Shown in pieces: positions 33,117 to 43,476 of a DNA stretch of 64,000 nucleotides. The stretch spans positions 248,001 through 312,000 of the forward strand of contig JAEKNX010000002.1 in the NCBI GenBank assembly GCA_016839055.1, read 5' to 3'. The position numbers were made by a program, and so were the translations under genes. Within the stretch, counting starts at the first letter, position 1; the number at the start of each line of letters is the position of its first letter. The stretch comes from Spirochaetales bacterium (lineage in GTDB: Bacteria; Spirochaetota; Spirochaetia; UBA9216). The notes beneath the pieces are model-generated. The model did not search any database. It was not told the DNA's origin and worked only from the letters and a program-made list of their open reading frames with translations.

Positions 33117-33652
33117 GAAAGAGTATCTTCTTTATTATATTTATCCTGTGTGCGGCCGCTCAGCTTTTTCTTTCTGTTTCCTCGGTAGTTTTCAACGAAA
33201 GAGTATTAGCCAGGGGTGAGGTTCACAGGTTCAGAACAGTGCCTGTAGATCCCTATGATCCGTTCCGGGGGAAGTATGTTGATCTGGACTTCGATCTCAG
33301 CCTGACGTCCTCAGATTCCGGCCGCTATCAGGATGGTGAGAAGGTCTTTGTTATCCTTGAGCGCGGAGCAGACGGTTATTCAGATTTTTCATCCATATCG
33401 GACACAAGCCCGTCGGCCGGGAATTTTATCAAGATGGAGATTGATTATATATCTGGAGATGAGATTTATTTTAATATTCCCTTTGATAGATACTATATAG
33501 ATGAGGATTATGCCGAAGAAGCTGAAAGGGCTTATCAGCGTGAAAGTATCGGGACAGAAACCTATATCGAGGTAAGAGTTCTGAACGGCCGCTCTGTCAT
33601 CGAAGAATTATTCCTCGGCGGCTTGCCTGTCATAGATTATCTTAAGTCCTGA
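33113..33652 (+). CDS. GDYXXLXY-domain envelope protein
   Basis: A 179-residue protein with an N-terminal signal-anchor (residues 4-24) and the family motif in the form VDPYDPFRGKYVDLDFDL near residue 44 (Lys replaces the family's Asp). It overlaps the DUF2157 gene by ATGA, and the two form a conserved pair of unknown function, probably with this protein facing the periplasm. Its 3' end overlaps that of the convergent phosphohexomutase gene by 11 nt. Confidence 0.85.
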   Translation: MRKSIFFIIFILCAAAQLFLSVSSVVFNERVLARGEVHRFRTVPVDPYDPFRGKYVDLDFDLSLTSSDSGRYQDGEKVFVILERGADGYSDFSSISDTSPSAGNFIKMEIDYISGDEIYFNIPFDRYYIDEDYAEEAERAYQRESIGTETYIEVRVLNGRSVIEELFLGGLPVIDYLKS

Positions 33653-35405
33653 CTCCTGCGGCCTCGCCTACGAGCGCTCTCTGCCAGCCAAGGAGGGCCT
33701 TCATCCCTTCCGGATTTTTTCCTTCCAGATCGGTCATAATCCGGAATACAGGTTCGGTTCCCGAGCCCCGCATCCAAAGGTAGGCAATCTCTCTGCCATC
33801 CCTATCTGTCAGCATTATTTTCAGGCCGCCTGTTTCGGCGCCGCTTCTGAACTCCGGTCCCGTGCCGCGAGTTGTTTTGGTTCCTTCGTTGTTTATTTCA
33901 TGCCAGCCGGTGATGCCGAAGCTGCCGGACAGCCATTCTTTTTTTGAGTCGAAGGAGGCCGGGAATATTTTCTCGTAGTTTGCCTTGAGTGCGGCGTGGG
34001 AGATGCTGCCGATGTTCATCATGGCTTCCGGTTCAAAGGCGCTGGTTGTAGTGAAAGCCGGCAGGCTATCGACTGCTTCGGTGATTGATGAGAATCCGCC
34101 GAAGGCAAGGAGCTTAATGAGCGCGAAGATTGTGTTGAGCGGATCACGAACTGTAGCCGGGTGGGTGATATTTCCGCCGTTTGAACCCTCACCCAGGATG
34201 CGGACTTCAAAGCCTTCGGCCCGTTTTTCACCTGCGAGGTTTACAACATTCGCCTCTCCGACCTCGGCCCTGAAAACCTCGGCGTCGTAGTCTGCAGCAA
34301 TTCGCTCTATCCGCATAGAGGTCGGACCGTTGACGACTACCGCGAGCCTATCAGCGGGCCGGAGTCTTTTCATGAACTCGAGCTCTGATTTTACCGAAAG
34401 AGCGAACACCTCCTGTGCTTCGAGGATTTCTGCCTTTCGTGAATTATCATTAATATAAACGATGTTGCCCCTGTCGCCATCATTATCCGGAACGTATCCC
34501 AGGATAAATGACGGGTCCTTCGCGTGTGCCTTTTCCAGTTCTTCCCGGCAGAGATCGAGTGAAGAGCCCTCGGGAACTATCCGGTGTACAACCTCGCCGG
34601 GCTTATCATTGAGAAAAACCGACTTGAGTCCGAAGGAGGTGAAAAAGCTTTTATCAATGCTGACTCCACGGGCAGAACCGTTGAGTTCGGCGACAATTCC
34701 TATGCCCGAGGCAGTCTGTTTAAGCTTATCAACTACCACCTTCTGTCCGGCAGCGTCTCCGGCAGCGGTTATTACCTCGAGGGAAAAGGTCCTGTAGGCC
34801 TCCTCCGCCTGTTTCTTGTTAACCGATGAATCGAGTAGAATAGATTTAGCAGTTACGGCCCTCTTGTATTCATCCTCATCAACCGCTGCGGCAATCACCC
34901 TGGAAATAAACTTCTTCGCGGTTTCCCCGCCGAGAACCGCTCCGTCACTGAAGCCGAACTTGAAACCGTTGTGTCCGAGGGGGTTATGGCTCGCCGAAAT
35001 ATAGGCAAAGCCGTGGAGCTCGGGGTTTGTTTTTACCCATGCCATAAGCTCCGGCGCGGCCGAGATTCCGGCATACCTTACCGTGAATCCAAGGTTCTGC
35101 AGGGTAGCAATGATTATACCGGCAATGGCCTTCCCGGTGGGCCTGGCATCCATTCCAACGGCAATACTCCGGCCTCCATTTTCGGCAATAAGTGAGCCGA
35201 AAACATTGGCTATAATCGCCGTGGCGGCAATATCGTTCGCGGAAATCTCCGGGGCGGAACTTTCCTCATCGCCGTCTGCCGCAAACACCTTCCTGAAGCC
35301 TGAGGCTGAAAGAATGAATTTGGAAAAATTTTCCTGGAATGAATTATAGTCTGCCAATTTACTTACCCACAGCCTTTTTAATTCTGTCCATAGCTTCGCG
35401 GACAT
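33642..35405 (-). CDS. Phosphoglucomutase/phosphomannomutase (alpha-D-phosphohexomutase)
   Basis: A 587-residue four-domain enzyme that interconverts hexose 1- and 6-phosphates. Catalytic phosphoserine loop [17 protein letters not shown] near residue 140, Mg loop [14 protein letters not shown] near residue 305, sugar-binding GEGSNGG near residue 405 and phosphate-binding [12 protein letters not shown] near residue 550. ATG at 35405 would overlap dapL by 47 nt; a TTG at 35357, right after the dapL stop, is an attractive alternative start. Co-transcribed with dapL. Whether it prefers glucose or mannose cannot be read. Confidence 0.85.
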   Translation of the reverse strand: MSAKLWTELKRLWVSKLADYNSFQENFSKFILSASGFRKVFAADGDEESSAPEISANDIAATAIIANVFGSLIAENGGRSIAVGMDARPTGKAIAGIIIATLQNLGFTVRYAGISAAPELMAWVKTNPELHGFAYISASHNPLGHNGFKFGFSDGAVLGGETAKKFISRVIAAAVDEDEYKRAVTAKSILLDSSVNKKQAEEAYRTFSLEVITAAGDAAGQKVVVDKLKQTASGIGIVAELNGSARGVSIDKSFFTSFGLKSVFLNDKPGEVVHRIVPEGSSLDLCREELEKAHAKDPSFILGYVPDNDGDRGNIVYINDNSRKAEILEAQEVFALSVKSELEFMKRLRPADRLAVVVNGPTSMRIERIAADYDAEVFRAEVGEANVVNLAGEKRAEGFEVRILGEGSNGGNITHPATVRDPLNTIFALIKLLAFGGFSSITEAVDSLPAFTTTSAFEPEAMMNIGSISHAALKANYEKIFPASFDSKKEWLSGSFGITGWHEINNEGTKTTRGTGPEFRSGAETGGLKIMLTDRDGREIAYLWMRGSGTEPVFRIMTDLEGKNPEGMKALLGWQRALVGEAAGVRT

Positions 35406-36585
35406 TTTCTACGGAATTAAAAGCGCTTATTCTGATATAGCCTTCTCCGCAAGTTCCGAACCCGCTGCCGGGCGTGCAGACTATCTCGGCCTTGTTTAAA
35501 AGAAGGTCGAAGAACTCCCAGGAGTCCATTTTGCCTTCTATCCAAATATACGGAGAGTTTTCTCCGCCGAAGCAGGTATAGCCCAGGGCGGTCATGCTTT
35601 CTCTGATAATCTTAGCGTTGCGCAGGTAGTAATCGACTAGCTCTTTTACTTCCTTCTGTCCCTGCTCTGAGTAGACCGCTTCAGCAGCCCTTTGAACGGG
35701 ATAGGAGACGCCGTTGAACTTTGTAGAATGTCTCCTGTTCCAGACCGGGTGAAGCAGGGCTGATTCGCCTTTTTCGGTGAAGGCTCTGCATTCCTTAGGT
35801 ATTACGGTGTAGGCGCACCTGGTTCCTGTGAAGCCGGCTGTTTTTGAGAAGCTTCGAAACTCAATAGCACATTCTCTCGCGCCTTCAATTTCGAATATGC
35901 TCTGAGGAAGAGAATCATCCCTGATGAAGGCAACATAGGCGGCATCAAATAGTATCAGAGCCTTGTTTTTTAGGGCGTATTTAACCCAGGCTTCAAGCTG
36001 GGTCTTTGTCGCTGTGGTTCCTGTAGGGTTATTCGGGAAGCAGAGATAAATTAAATCTACTTTTTCTGCGGGAAGTTCCGGGACAAAGCCGTTTTCTTTA
36101 GTAGATTCGAGATAGACGAGGCCTTCATAGCGTCCGTTTTTCCAGTCACCTGTTCTTCCTGCCATTACATTTGTATCAACGTAGACAGGGTAGACAGGAT
36201 CCGGCACGGCGATGGAGATGTCAGCTGAGAATATTTCCTGAATGTTGCCGGTGTCGCATTTTGCTCCGTCGCTTATGAATATTTCATCGGCGCTGATGTT
36301 GCACCCTCGGGAAGCAAAGTCATTCTCAGCAATTGCCTCACGAAGAAAAGCGTATCCCTGTTCAGGGCCATATCCCCGGAAGGTTTCTTCCGAGGCCATG
36401 TCATCGACAGCCTTGTGGAAGGCGGCCAGACAGGCGGGGGTTAGCGGCTTTGTAACGTCTCCAATACCGAGTTTTATTACTTTATTGTCAGGATTCGCCG
36501 CCTGATATGCGCTTATGCGTTTAGCTATATCTGAAAACAGATAGGATGCTTTCAGCTTGGAATAATTTTCGTTGACCTTAATCAT
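35359..36585 (-). CDS. dapL: LL-diaminopimelate aminotransferase DapL
   Basis: A 408-residue class I/II aminotransferase that converts tetrahydrodipicolinate directly to LL-DAP for lysine and peptidoglycan synthesis. N-terminal [17 protein letters not shown] and [17 protein letters not shown] are DapL hallmarks; [18 protein letters not shown] and the PLP Lys in [16 protein letters not shown] follow. DapL is the DAP route of spirochaetes, chlamydiae, cyanobacteria and plants. TTAGGAG-type sequence (AGAGG) precedes the ATG. Confidence 0.93.
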   Translation of the reverse strand: MIKVNENYSKLKASYLFSDIAKRISAYQAANPDNKVIKLGIGDVTKPLTPACLAAFHKAVDDMASEETFRGYGPEQGYAFLREAIAENDFASRGCNISADEIFISDGAKCDTGNIQEIFSADISIAVPDPVYPVYVDTNVMAGRTGDWKNGRYEGLVYLESTKENGFVPELPAEKVDLIYLCFPNNPTGTTATKTQLEAWVKYALKNKALILFDAAYVAFIRDDSLPQSIFEIEGARECAIEFRSFSKTAGFTGTRCAYTVIPKECRAFTEKGESALLHPVWNRRHSTKFNGVSYPVQRAAEAVYSEQGQKEVKELVDYYLRNAKIIRESMTALGYTCFGGENSPYIWIEGKMDSWEFFDLLLNKAEIVCTPGSGFGTCGEGYIRISAFNSVENVREAMDRIKKAVGK

Positions 36586-36688
36586 AGTGACCTCTTTAGG
36601 AGTGGTGATGTATTGAAGCAGTATATAGAAAATTATTTTTTGAGTAAATGAGGGGGGAGCTCTCCCTTATTCTAATTGTCCGCCTCTT

Positions 36689-37939
36689 TCAGTCCGATTT
36701 AAAACTCTGCCTGAAATCCAGACTCGACGGGCTCTGATAGACTGCCAGCTCGAAGCAGGAGATCGAGGCAAGCAGATGATCGAAAATATCCGCCTGAATA
36801 TTTTCATAATTGGCCCAGATCTGGTCGCTGCTGAACACGTAGATCTCCAGGGGAATCCCCTTGTCGGACGGCTGCAGTTGCCGTACGAGAAATGTCATGG
36901 ACCCGTCAATAACAGGATTACTCTTGAGATAAGCAGCAATGTATGCCCGGAACACACCCAGATTCGTCATGCGGCGGCCGTTGACAGGTTGGGCTGTATT
37001 AACCTTTCCTCTTATGTTATCCTCATCAATTTCTTTCTGCCTGCTGTCGATGTAATCTTTTAGCACATCTATTTCTCTGAACTTCTCAATCATGTCTTGG
37101 GTGCAGAATCTAACGCTGTTCATATCAATGTTTAAATGCCGTTTAATCCGCCTGCCGCCGGATTCGCTCATGCCTCTCCAGTTTTTAAAGGATGAGGAAA
37201 TCAGGCTGTAAATAGGAACGTTTACAATGGTTTTATCAAAATTCTGAATCGAAACTGTCTGTAGTTTTATATCAACTACATCCCCATCGGCGCCGTGATC
37301 AGGAATGCTTACCCAGTCTCCTATGCGGATCATATCGTTCCCTGATAATTGAATTGCCGCAACAAGCCCGAGAATGGAATCTTTAAAAATCAGCATGAGG
37401 ACCGCAGACATCGCTCCTATCCCGGAAAGGAGCCCAAGGGCTGATTTGTTCAGCAAGTTAGCTATTATTAAAACGATGCCCATGATGCCGATGATAATCT
37501 TCACAATTTGCAAATATCCCTTGATAGGACGATTCCTCGATATTTCATAGCCGGAGTAAATAATATTGATCGCCGTGATGAAAGAATTTATCGCGGCAAT
37601 GATGACTGCTATGAGGCATGAGAGGAGTATCCTCTGGAGGAATATTTCGGCGGTATCAAATCTCCGGAAAATGAGGGGTAATGAAAAATACAACACAATT
37701 ACGGGAATAATCCGGGCAAGGCGAGCGAAGAATCCTGATTCAAGGAGAACATCATCCCATTTAGTACTTGTTTTTGTTATTACCTTCCCGATGATGCTGA
37801 GTAATATTTTTTTGGCGATGAAGTCTATTATAAAACTCAGAAGAATAACCGCTAATGCCAGGGCCAATGTACTGCAAAGTATGGCGTAAAAATCAGTGAG
37901 GCCTATACCCGTAAAAAAACCAATCAGGATTATATCCAA
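36689..37939 (-). CDS. MscM/YbdG-type mechanosensitive channel
   Basis: An inner-membrane channel of the MscS superfamily, YbdG subgroup. Five hydrophobic helices are followed by the pore helix (ALGLLSGIGAMSAVLMLIFKDSILGLVAA) and the beta domain (DMIRIGDWVSIPDHGADGDV, FDKTIVNVPIYSL, FKNWRGM). The long C-terminal part with PVNGRRMTNLGVFR fits YbdG. It opens under membrane tension to release solutes. The frame runs up to an ATG at 37993; I prefer TTG at 37939, with AAGGAG 7 nt upstream. The longer form would overlap the divergent gene's ATG. Confidence 0.87.
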   Translation of the reverse strand: MDIILIGFFTGIGLTDFYAILCSTLALALAVILLSFIIDFIAKKILLSIIGKVITKTSTKWDDVLLESGFFARLARIIPVIVLYFSLPLIFRRFDTAEIFLQRILLSCLIAVIIAAINSFITAINIIYSGYEISRNRPIKGYLQIVKIIIGIMGIVLIIANLLNKSALGLLSGIGAMSAVLMLIFKDSILGLVAAIQLSGNDMIRIGDWVSIPDHGADGDVVDIKLQTVSIQNFDKTIVNVPIYSLISSSFKNWRGMSESGGRRIKRHLNIDMNSVRFCTQDMIEKFREIDVLKDYIDSRQKEIDEDNIRGKVNTAQPVNGRRMTNLGVFRAYIAAYLKSNPVIDGSMTFLVRQLQPSDKGIPLEIYVFSSDQIWANYENIQADIFDHLLASISCFELAVYQSPSSLDFRQSFKSD

Positions 37940-37956
37940 TTCATTACTCCTTAAAG

Positions 37957-37986
37957 CTGTGAAACAGTCACAGTATACTATATAAT
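37957..37986 (+). promoter_or_regulatory. Palindrome and leaderless promoter of the resolvase-like gene
   Basis: CTGTGA (37957-37962), 5 bp, TCACAG (37968-37973) is a perfect 6-bp inverted repeat. TATAAT follows at 37981-37986 and ATG comes exactly 5 nt later at 37992, with no Shine-Dalgarno. The palindrome occupies the -35 position and resembles a CRP half-site arrangement, but with 5 rather than 6 central bases. Confidence 0.55.
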
Positions 37987-37991
37987 TAGCC

Positions 37992-38441
37992 ATGACCGAC
38001 TACCTTATACTTATTTTAATATGCATCGCGGCAGTGATTTTGATTTTCCTCGCCTTCAGAGCAGGGAGGGCCTCAGGACGGCGTTCCGAGGAACGTGACT
38101 GGAAGGACAATAAGCTTGATGTTATTGTCCGGGACAGAATAAAGCGCTCACGGGCTGTTCTCGGCGGGCAGTTTTCAGAGCAGCTTGCGCCCTTTCTTCC
38201 AGATTTCCCTTTCAACCCGAATGAATGCCGCTTTATAGGGAAGCCGATTGATTTCCTCGTGTTTAAAGGGATGGACGAGGGGCGGATAGATGAGGTTGTC
38301 CTCGTTGAGGTAAAAAGCGGGAAGGCCAAAAACCTTACGAAGATTGAGAGGCTCCTGCGTGACGCGGTGAAGGAAGGCAGAGTCAGCTGGCAGCAGTATG
38401 ATGTGCCTGATAGTATAGTAGGGCATAATGTCAAAAACTAA
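37992..38441 (+). CDS. Holliday junction resolvase-like endonuclease (Endonuc_Holl), membrane-anchored
   Basis: A 149-residue protein with an N-terminal membrane helix (residues 4-23), a basic coiled stretch (GRASGRRSEERDWKDNK) and a PD-(D/E)xK-like core: SRAVLGGQFSEQLAPFLPDFPFNP, FIGKPIDFLVFKG and VVLVEVKSGKAKN, the last with the catalytic E-x-K. This is the PF10107 family, common in spirochaetes and archaea; the membrane anchor makes a classical resolvase role doubtful. A truncated paralogue lies near 48.98 kb. The start codons of this gene and the long form of the channel gene overlap as CATG. Confidence 0.82.
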   Translation: MTDYLILILICIAAVILIFLAFRAGRASGRRSEERDWKDNKLDVIVRDRIKRSRAVLGGQFSEQLAPFLPDFPFNPNECRFIGKPIDFLVFKGMDEGRIDEVVLVEVKSGKAKNLTKIERLLRDAVKEGRVSWQQYDVPDSIVGHNVKN

Positions 38442-38574
38442 ATCTTCTACATGGACTTCCACAAATTGTCTACAATAGTTTATTTGATATTGACTTTCAT
38501 GTAAGAAAAAGAAAAATAAGGATATAGTAATAACTGATTTAGCAAGTTGTGTATTAGGGAAATGTATCGTTCAT

Positions 38575-39765
38575 TTATTTTTTTCCTAGCAGATGCCGGA
38601 TGCATATTACAAATCGAAGCACAGCAATAACCGGCCTGTAAAGGGCAAAAAAGACTCTAATGAGGATCACCATTGAAGACGGCACGAGAACCCGGTCTCC
38701 TTCTATAACTATCTCTTTTGATTTACTTTTTTCCATGAGAAATGCATTATGCTGAATAAGCCCCGGCTTTCCAGTCTGAATTACAATTTTTAACAGATCA
38801 TCTACAGGTGAACCCATGCTTTGAATCTTTTTTCCCGAGCCGGAAATTTTACGGTAAACATCCGGCCATTGCCCCCATGTTGGGTTTCCGTCCCCGGGAA
38901 TCCATTGAACACAGCTGAGATTATTCATCGAAAGAACAGTATCAAGATGCTTAAGTGCACCTGTTCCGTCAAGATGATAAACTGATCTGCCCAAGCGGTT
39001 TACCGAGGCTTCGATCTCGGACAGCGCAAACTCTCGGAACATATCGGTACTAATCATGTAGCTGATATCGCATTGAAGGGTATAAAATGGTTTATCTGAA
39101 TATATGCCGCTCCAGTCCGAATACCCCATGCCTTTCTCCTGAAGTATTTCATGCAGCTCTGAATAATAACGGTGCCATAGATGATGGATCTCCCAGCTTA
39201 GACGATGAACCTCTTCCGGATAATCATAGAAATCCAGCAGAAGCTTCTCTCCGGGCCTGAAGATCTGAAGGATATCCAGGGTTCCTCCAAGATCTGCCAT
39301 TCCGACTACAACCCTGTTTTCCCATCGCTTAACTGCTGCCCGGCATATATCTTTTATACGAAGAAGCATAGGGTTAAGTGCATCATATTCAAGATGCAGT
39401 TTTGAGATTGGAACCTCTTCCACCGGTTCAAACCATACCCCGCCGGTAGAATTATCAGCCCGGGCTCCCATAAATGCACTGGCCACTCCGGGGCCAAAAC
39501 AATCCAGGTTTACAAAGGGAAATGCATCACCGAGGTAGGTCTGCCGGCATAGTTCATAGTCAAGCCTGTCGATTATTTCTTCGGCCGACCACTGAAAATC
39601 AAGACAGGTTCTCTGAGACAGAACAGGAGCGGGAGGTCTGGCTCGCCCTGGATCACGATTGATAAGTGTGACCCCGGCGATGGGCCGTTTTAATTCTCCA
39701 GCCCACCATTTCCTGTAGGTTTCACGAAGTGCTTCCCGGCGTTTTTTAGAAAAATTAATCGCCAT
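38575..39765 (-). CDS. UroD-like (uroporphyrinogen decarboxylase family) protein with C-terminal amphipathic tail
   Basis: A 396-residue TIM-barrel protein of the COG0407/UroD-like superfamily: VNLDCFGPGVASAFMGARA, VGMADLGGTLDILQIFRPGE, YHLDGTGALKHLDTVL and CVQWIPGDGNPTWGQW. Such paralogues act in methyl or one-carbon transfer or sugar loci rather than haem synthesis; no haem gene is near. The last 40 residues form a hydrophobic, basic helix (VILIRVFFALYRPVIAVLRF) not usual for the family, perhaps a membrane anchor. It overlaps the GH36-like gene by 11 nt. 38442-38574 holds no gene. Confidence 0.75.
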   Translation of the reverse strand: MAINFSKKRREALRETYRKWWAGELKRPIAGVTLINRDPGRARPPAPVLSQRTCLDFQWSAEEIIDRLDYELCRQTYLGDAFPFVNLDCFGPGVASAFMGARADNSTGGVWFEPVEEVPISKLHLEYDALNPMLLRIKDICRAAVKRWENRVVVGMADLGGTLDILQIFRPGEKLLLDFYDYPEEVHRLSWEIHHLWHRYYSELHEILQEKGMGYSDWSGIYSDKPFYTLQCDISYMISTDMFREFALSEIEASVNRLGRSVYHLDGTGALKHLDTVLSMNNLSCVQWIPGDGNPTWGQWPDVYRKISGSGKKIQSMGSPVDDLLKIVIQTGKPGLIQHNAFLMEKSKSKEIVIEGDRVLVPSSMVILIRVFFALYRPVIAVLRFVICIRHLLGKK

Positions 39766-41923
39766 AACCGAGACCTATGATGACCGGAGACAACGGCGGA
39801 ATAATTATCCGGATTGAGATTATCCCGTCTTTCTCTTCGAGCGCTTCAGTTTTGATTACTTTACCAATACCGTCATAGCAGACAAGATTCCCGAAAACAC
39901 TGCTAATCCCATATTTCTCCGGCCTGAAGGCAATTGTCTTCACTATTTCACTGGAGGAGAGATTGTAGGCAGTAACCAGAACTCCCTCATCTTCTGTTGA
40001 GACATGAATATGGACAAGGGGATCTATCCCGTAGAAGACTCCGTGTACAAGGAATTTTCGGTAAGTCTTATACAGCCTCATTGCAGATTTAAGGTTCGAG
40101 AATTCCTGTGTTGTCTCATCTGCAATCCCTCCTATACCAAGATGTCTGACTACAGAAGAATACCACCAGAATTGGAGCATCGACGAATTATCACATCCTG
40201 AATTGATGTGAAGATATAGGGGAATGGGGGACGCAAGATTATATTCATAGAGTGAGAGAGCCTTCCCGGACAGAAGATCCTGCAGAGGATTCCACATAAA
40301 CTCATATCCCCATAGCTCATCAAAAGCACCCTTGCTGTCATCCTGGAAATAGATCGGGTGATAATCACTCAGACCTCCCCTTATCCTGTCGTGAGCTTCT
40401 ATAAGCAGCCCGGGGAACTTACTTTTAATATTAACCATCACCTGAAGGATGTTTTCTGCATGAGTCTGGCGGCTCATAGGTATTTCATGACCATGACCCG
40501 GATCACAACAGCCGAGGCCGTTTAACCCGTAGGTGGTGAAATCGAACATGAAAAAATCGACACCTGCTCCTGCAAGCTCAAGAAGCCGTCTCGATTTCTC
40601 TGACACCCACCTTTCATTGGGACATACCCTGAAAAGCAGGGTATCGGTAAAGTCCCGGCTGGGATTTCCTTCACTATCGTGCCAGTAGAAGAAGTCCTCC
40701 TCACATTCATCCCAGAAACACATCATCAAATGCAGGGCTAACTTAAGTCCGTATCTTTCATGAATGATATGTGAAAAATCTTCGAAAGCTCCCAGCCTCG
40801 ACTCATCCCAAATAGTTGAACCTGGAACGGTATCCCATCCTGGATCAAGATATAAACATTGTGCCCCGGCAAGAACTGCGAGTTCAGCCTCACGAAAAAG
40901 ATCTTCCCTGGAGTAGGGTTTAAACTCTCTGCCATTGGCAAAAACACCGGCTAATTCGGCAAACCAGCCAAGATTATAAAGCTCGTTCCAGTGTATCGGC
41001 GGATTATAACCGGGCTTTAAGCCATGTCCCTGAGACTCCAGATAAGATCGGTAGAGCAGAGCGCCATCCTCATATTCCCCTTCAAAAAAGGTATAAGAGG
41101 ATTGACCAAAGGAGTATGAGGATCCGGCTTCCAGAGAAAACGACCTCTCCGGATCACCGCGGTACTGCGCTGCTCCCCCAAACAGCAGGGCTGTATTTTC
41201 CAGCCCCCGTCCGGGAAGAATTACAGGAAAGCGTCGGAAGCGGGAGAACTCGATTTCAGAGAGATTATATTTATTTATCAATATTCTTCCCGCAGGCGTT
41301 CCCCAAATCCAGGCCTCAGCGGCATATCCGGGCTTCAAATTCTCCTCTTCATCATCAAAGGGTGCATAGAGGAGATCTGAGGCAGTATAGAACTCCCTTC
41401 GATGATCGACCTTCTGGGAACAGTAACGCCTGGTCGGGAGGGCTTCCAGTATCCAGGAGTCCAGATCTTCCTGCCAGCCGCCCCGCTGGGTAAGCAGCAT
41501 TTTACGAAATCCAAAATCAAGACTCAGGGGAGATATTTTTAATGAGCCTGTATTACTGATTGTGATAGCCTCCAGCAGCCGCATTCCATCTTTAGACGCT
41601 CTGAAGGTATGGGAAAACTCTAATCCATTATCAAAAACACCCTGTATTTCAAGGCTTTCCGGTTTTTCCTCAATTCTTCTACTTACCAGCTGTGGAAGCT
41701 CCGGCGGCTGAAGCATTTCTGTAATCATGTCAGGATTTATCGCCCCCCGGAGCAGATCAACGGGGAACTCATCAAGATTTTCCCGGCAGGATATTTCGTA
41801 GTAATAATCCAGATCAGAGTATGTCCGGTTATTGATCTTGTCAGATAATTTATAGATATATCCGGATTCGGCATTATTTTGGGTTATCTCCAGCTTCCAG
41901 AACTCTGTCTCAAGTTTACTCAC
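39755..41923 (-). CDS. GH36-like (alpha-galactosidase-type) glycoside hydrolase
   Basis: A 722-residue cytoplasmic protein with an N-terminal beta-sandwich (residues 1-290), a TIM barrel (300-600) and a C-terminal beta domain. The barrel has LYLDPGWDTV, GVDFFMFDFTTYG with a likely nucleophile Asp, and LLIEAHDRIRGG with a likely acid/base. These fit clan GH-D (GH27/GH36), but the canonical KWD motif is altered, so the substrate could be another alpha-linked sugar. GTG start with GGAGG 6 nt upstream. Sits between the sugar transporter (15-nt gap) and the UroD-like gene. Confidence 0.65.
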   Translation of the reverse strand: MSKLETEFWKLEITQNNAESGYIYKLSDKINNRTYSDLDYYYEISCRENLDEFPVDLLRGAINPDMITEMLQPPELPQLVSRRIEEKPESLEIQGVFDNGLEFSHTFRASKDGMRLLEAITISNTGSLKISPLSLDFGFRKMLLTQRGGWQEDLDSWILEALPTRRYCSQKVDHRREFYTASDLLYAPFDDEEENLKPGYAAEAWIWGTPAGRILINKYNLSEIEFSRFRRFPVILPGRGLENTALLFGGAAQYRGDPERSFSLEAGSSYSFGQSSYTFFEGEYEDGALLYRSYLESQGHGLKPGYNPPIHWNELYNLGWFAELAGVFANGREFKPYSREDLFREAELAVLAGAQCLYLDPGWDTVPGSTIWDESRLGAFEDFSHIIHERYGLKLALHLMMCFWDECEEDFFYWHDSEGNPSRDFTDTLLFRVCPNERWVSEKSRRLLELAGAGVDFFMFDFTTYGLNGLGCCDPGHGHEIPMSRQTHAENILQVMVNIKSKFPGLLIEAHDRIRGGLSDYHPIYFQDDSKGAFDELWGYEFMWNPLQDLLSGKALSLYEYNLASPIPLYLHINSGCDNSSMLQFWWYSSVVRHLGIGGIADETTQEFSNLKSAMRLYKTYRKFLVHGVFYGIDPLVHIHVSTEDEGVLVTAYNLSSSEIVKTIAFRPEKYGISSVFGNLVCYDGIGKVIKTEALEEKDGIISIRIIIPPLSPVIIGLGYGD

Positions 41924-41938
41924 AGTTTTCCTCCGATC

Positions 41939-43333
41939 TCAGTCTGCATTTTCAATTGCTAAAACAGTATTCACCCGTTTTTCATTATATTTTTTTAGCA
42001 GAAGAACCCCTATTACCATCAGGACCGCCCCGGCTACCGCTGTCAGCCTTACGCCAAGGGGGTTTGCTTCACTGCGGCCGAGAAGGAGAAAGGATGGGAA
42101 AACCAGATTGCTGAAAGAAATTGCCGCCTTATTCATAAAGCCGTACAATCCGGAAAATATCCCTTCCTTATGGTTTCCTGTTTTTATTGAGTCCATCCGT
42201 GCAATATCAGAATTTATAGCTGTCGGAATTATCCCGAATATTCCTATGGCAAGTGACGTTAGCCCTATCGCGATATAACCAATCATTTTTGCCGAGATAA
42301 ATGGAATCAGCCCGCAAATGGAAATCAGAGCAAAGACAATAGTCTGAAGATAGAAAGCCCATGAGAGAAGTCTCTTCTTTCCGAACTTGTCGACTAGCTT
42401 ATAGATAAAAGGATAAAAACAGAAACTAAGAATGAACATTATAGCCATCAGCAAGCTGGCCATACTCTCGGGTAATTTCATGAGGAGGGTTACATAATAT
42501 ATTATCCCTATCTCGAGAAATAGATTTCCGACAAAATAAACAAAGGTGCTACCCATGAAATAAACGTAATCAATATTCTTCAGGGCACCTTTAAGAGCCT
42601 GGAATAATTTTTCTTTGGAAGAATGCTTTTCGCAGTACTTCCGCTCATCTATAAATATGATAGGAATGATACAGGCTATGAACCCTACAACGGCGAAAAG
42701 CCCAACCCCGCTCTGCATTGCACTAACTTCATTCAGTCCCAGGCTTTGAAACAGCGCCTTTACTGCGTAAATAGAGTTCCCTATAAAAAAACCAAGCGCC
42801 CATCCCACCGAAGTGATTGTACAGAGAAGCAAACGTTGTTTTGACGTATGACCGAGCTCCGGAATCATAGCGGCATATGGTATTACGTACATGGTAAAGA
42901 ATAAATAGAATAGAAACAAATTGACTACAAGCCAGACCGCGTTACGGGTGCTTTCGGCCTGAGTGAGCGGGAGAAAAACAATTACCGAAAACAGGGCGAA
43001 GGGCAGGACGCTTATGAGCATGAAGGTTCGGCGGCGGCCAAGCTTGAATTTTGATCTGTCAGAAATTCCTGCAATTATAGGGTCTGTAACCGCATCAAAT
43101 ATTCGTCCGGTGAAGGCAATTACTCCCAGGATTGTCAGCACCCCTATTATTGCCCCCTGAAAGATGAATACAGGAAATGTACTTACCCCGACCTCGGGTG
43201 GAAAGTAGAAGTAGGTAATTAAATTCGAAGGGGCAAAGCTAAGCAGCGACCAGCCGAAGCTCCCGAAAGCAAATATAATCATCCTCTTAGGTGTGATATT
43301 TTGTACTGGAAAAGTTTCGGACATAGACATCAT
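41939..43333 (-). CDS. GPH-family sugar:cation symporter (MFS)
   Basis: A 464-residue transporter with 12 helices and the GPH (melibiose-type) signatures: GRIFDAVTDPIIAGISDRSK near residue 80, then KLGRRRTFML. It should import a galactoside or pentoside with Na+ or H+. AAAGGAG lies before ATG. The 5' region up to the lacZ end contains two large inverted repeats, listed separately. The first gene of a transporter-hydrolase-UroD unit. Confidence 0.88.
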   Translation of the reverse strand: MMSMSETFPVQNITPKRMIIFAFGSFGWSLLSFAPSNLITYFYFPPEVGVSTFPVFIFQGAIIGVLTILGVIAFTGRIFDAVTDPIIAGISDRSKFKLGRRRTFMLISVLPFALFSVIVFLPLTQAESTRNAVWLVVNLFLFYLFFTMYVIPYAAMIPELGHTSKQRLLLCTITSVGWALGFFIGNSIYAVKALFQSLGLNEVSAMQSGVGLFAVVGFIACIIPIIFIDERKYCEKHSSKEKLFQALKGALKNIDYVYFMGSTFVYFVGNLFLEIGIIYYVTLLMKLPESMASLLMAIMFILSFCFYPFIYKLVDKFGKKRLLSWAFYLQTIVFALISICGLIPFISAKMIGYIAIGLTSLAIGIFGIIPTAINSDIARMDSIKTGNHKEGIFSGLYGFMNKAAISFSNLVFPSFLLLGRSEANPLGVRLTAVAGAVLMVIGVLLLKKYNEKRVNTVLAIENAD

Positions 43334-43404
43334 TTTTTGCTCCTTTGTTATAATTGAGAATGTCCCGCAACCCGGTTGGTTGCTTCCATCCTCTGTATTT
43401 TCTC

Positions 43405-43453
43405 GGTTTTTAGGCTATTTTGAGTAAATCATGGGGGTTTTAGCCTAAAAACC
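43405..43453. promoter_or_regulatory. 13-bp inverted repeat upstream of the sugar transporter
   Basis: GGTTTTTAGGCTA (43405-43417) and its exact reverse complement TAGCCTAAAAACC (43441-43453) are 23 bp apart. It could be a regulator site or a leader hairpin for the transporter mRNA. A smaller repeat GCAACC/GGTTGC lies at 43366-43382. The sequence differs from the tetR palindrome. Confidence 0.5.
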
Positions 43454-43476
43454 TGTAAAAATACTATATTGGGGTA

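Noticed and set aside
37957-37973. Genuine CRP site
   Set aside because: The two TGTGA/TCACA half-sites are separated by 5, not 6, bases, and no CRP-family gene is in the window; reported only as a palindrome.
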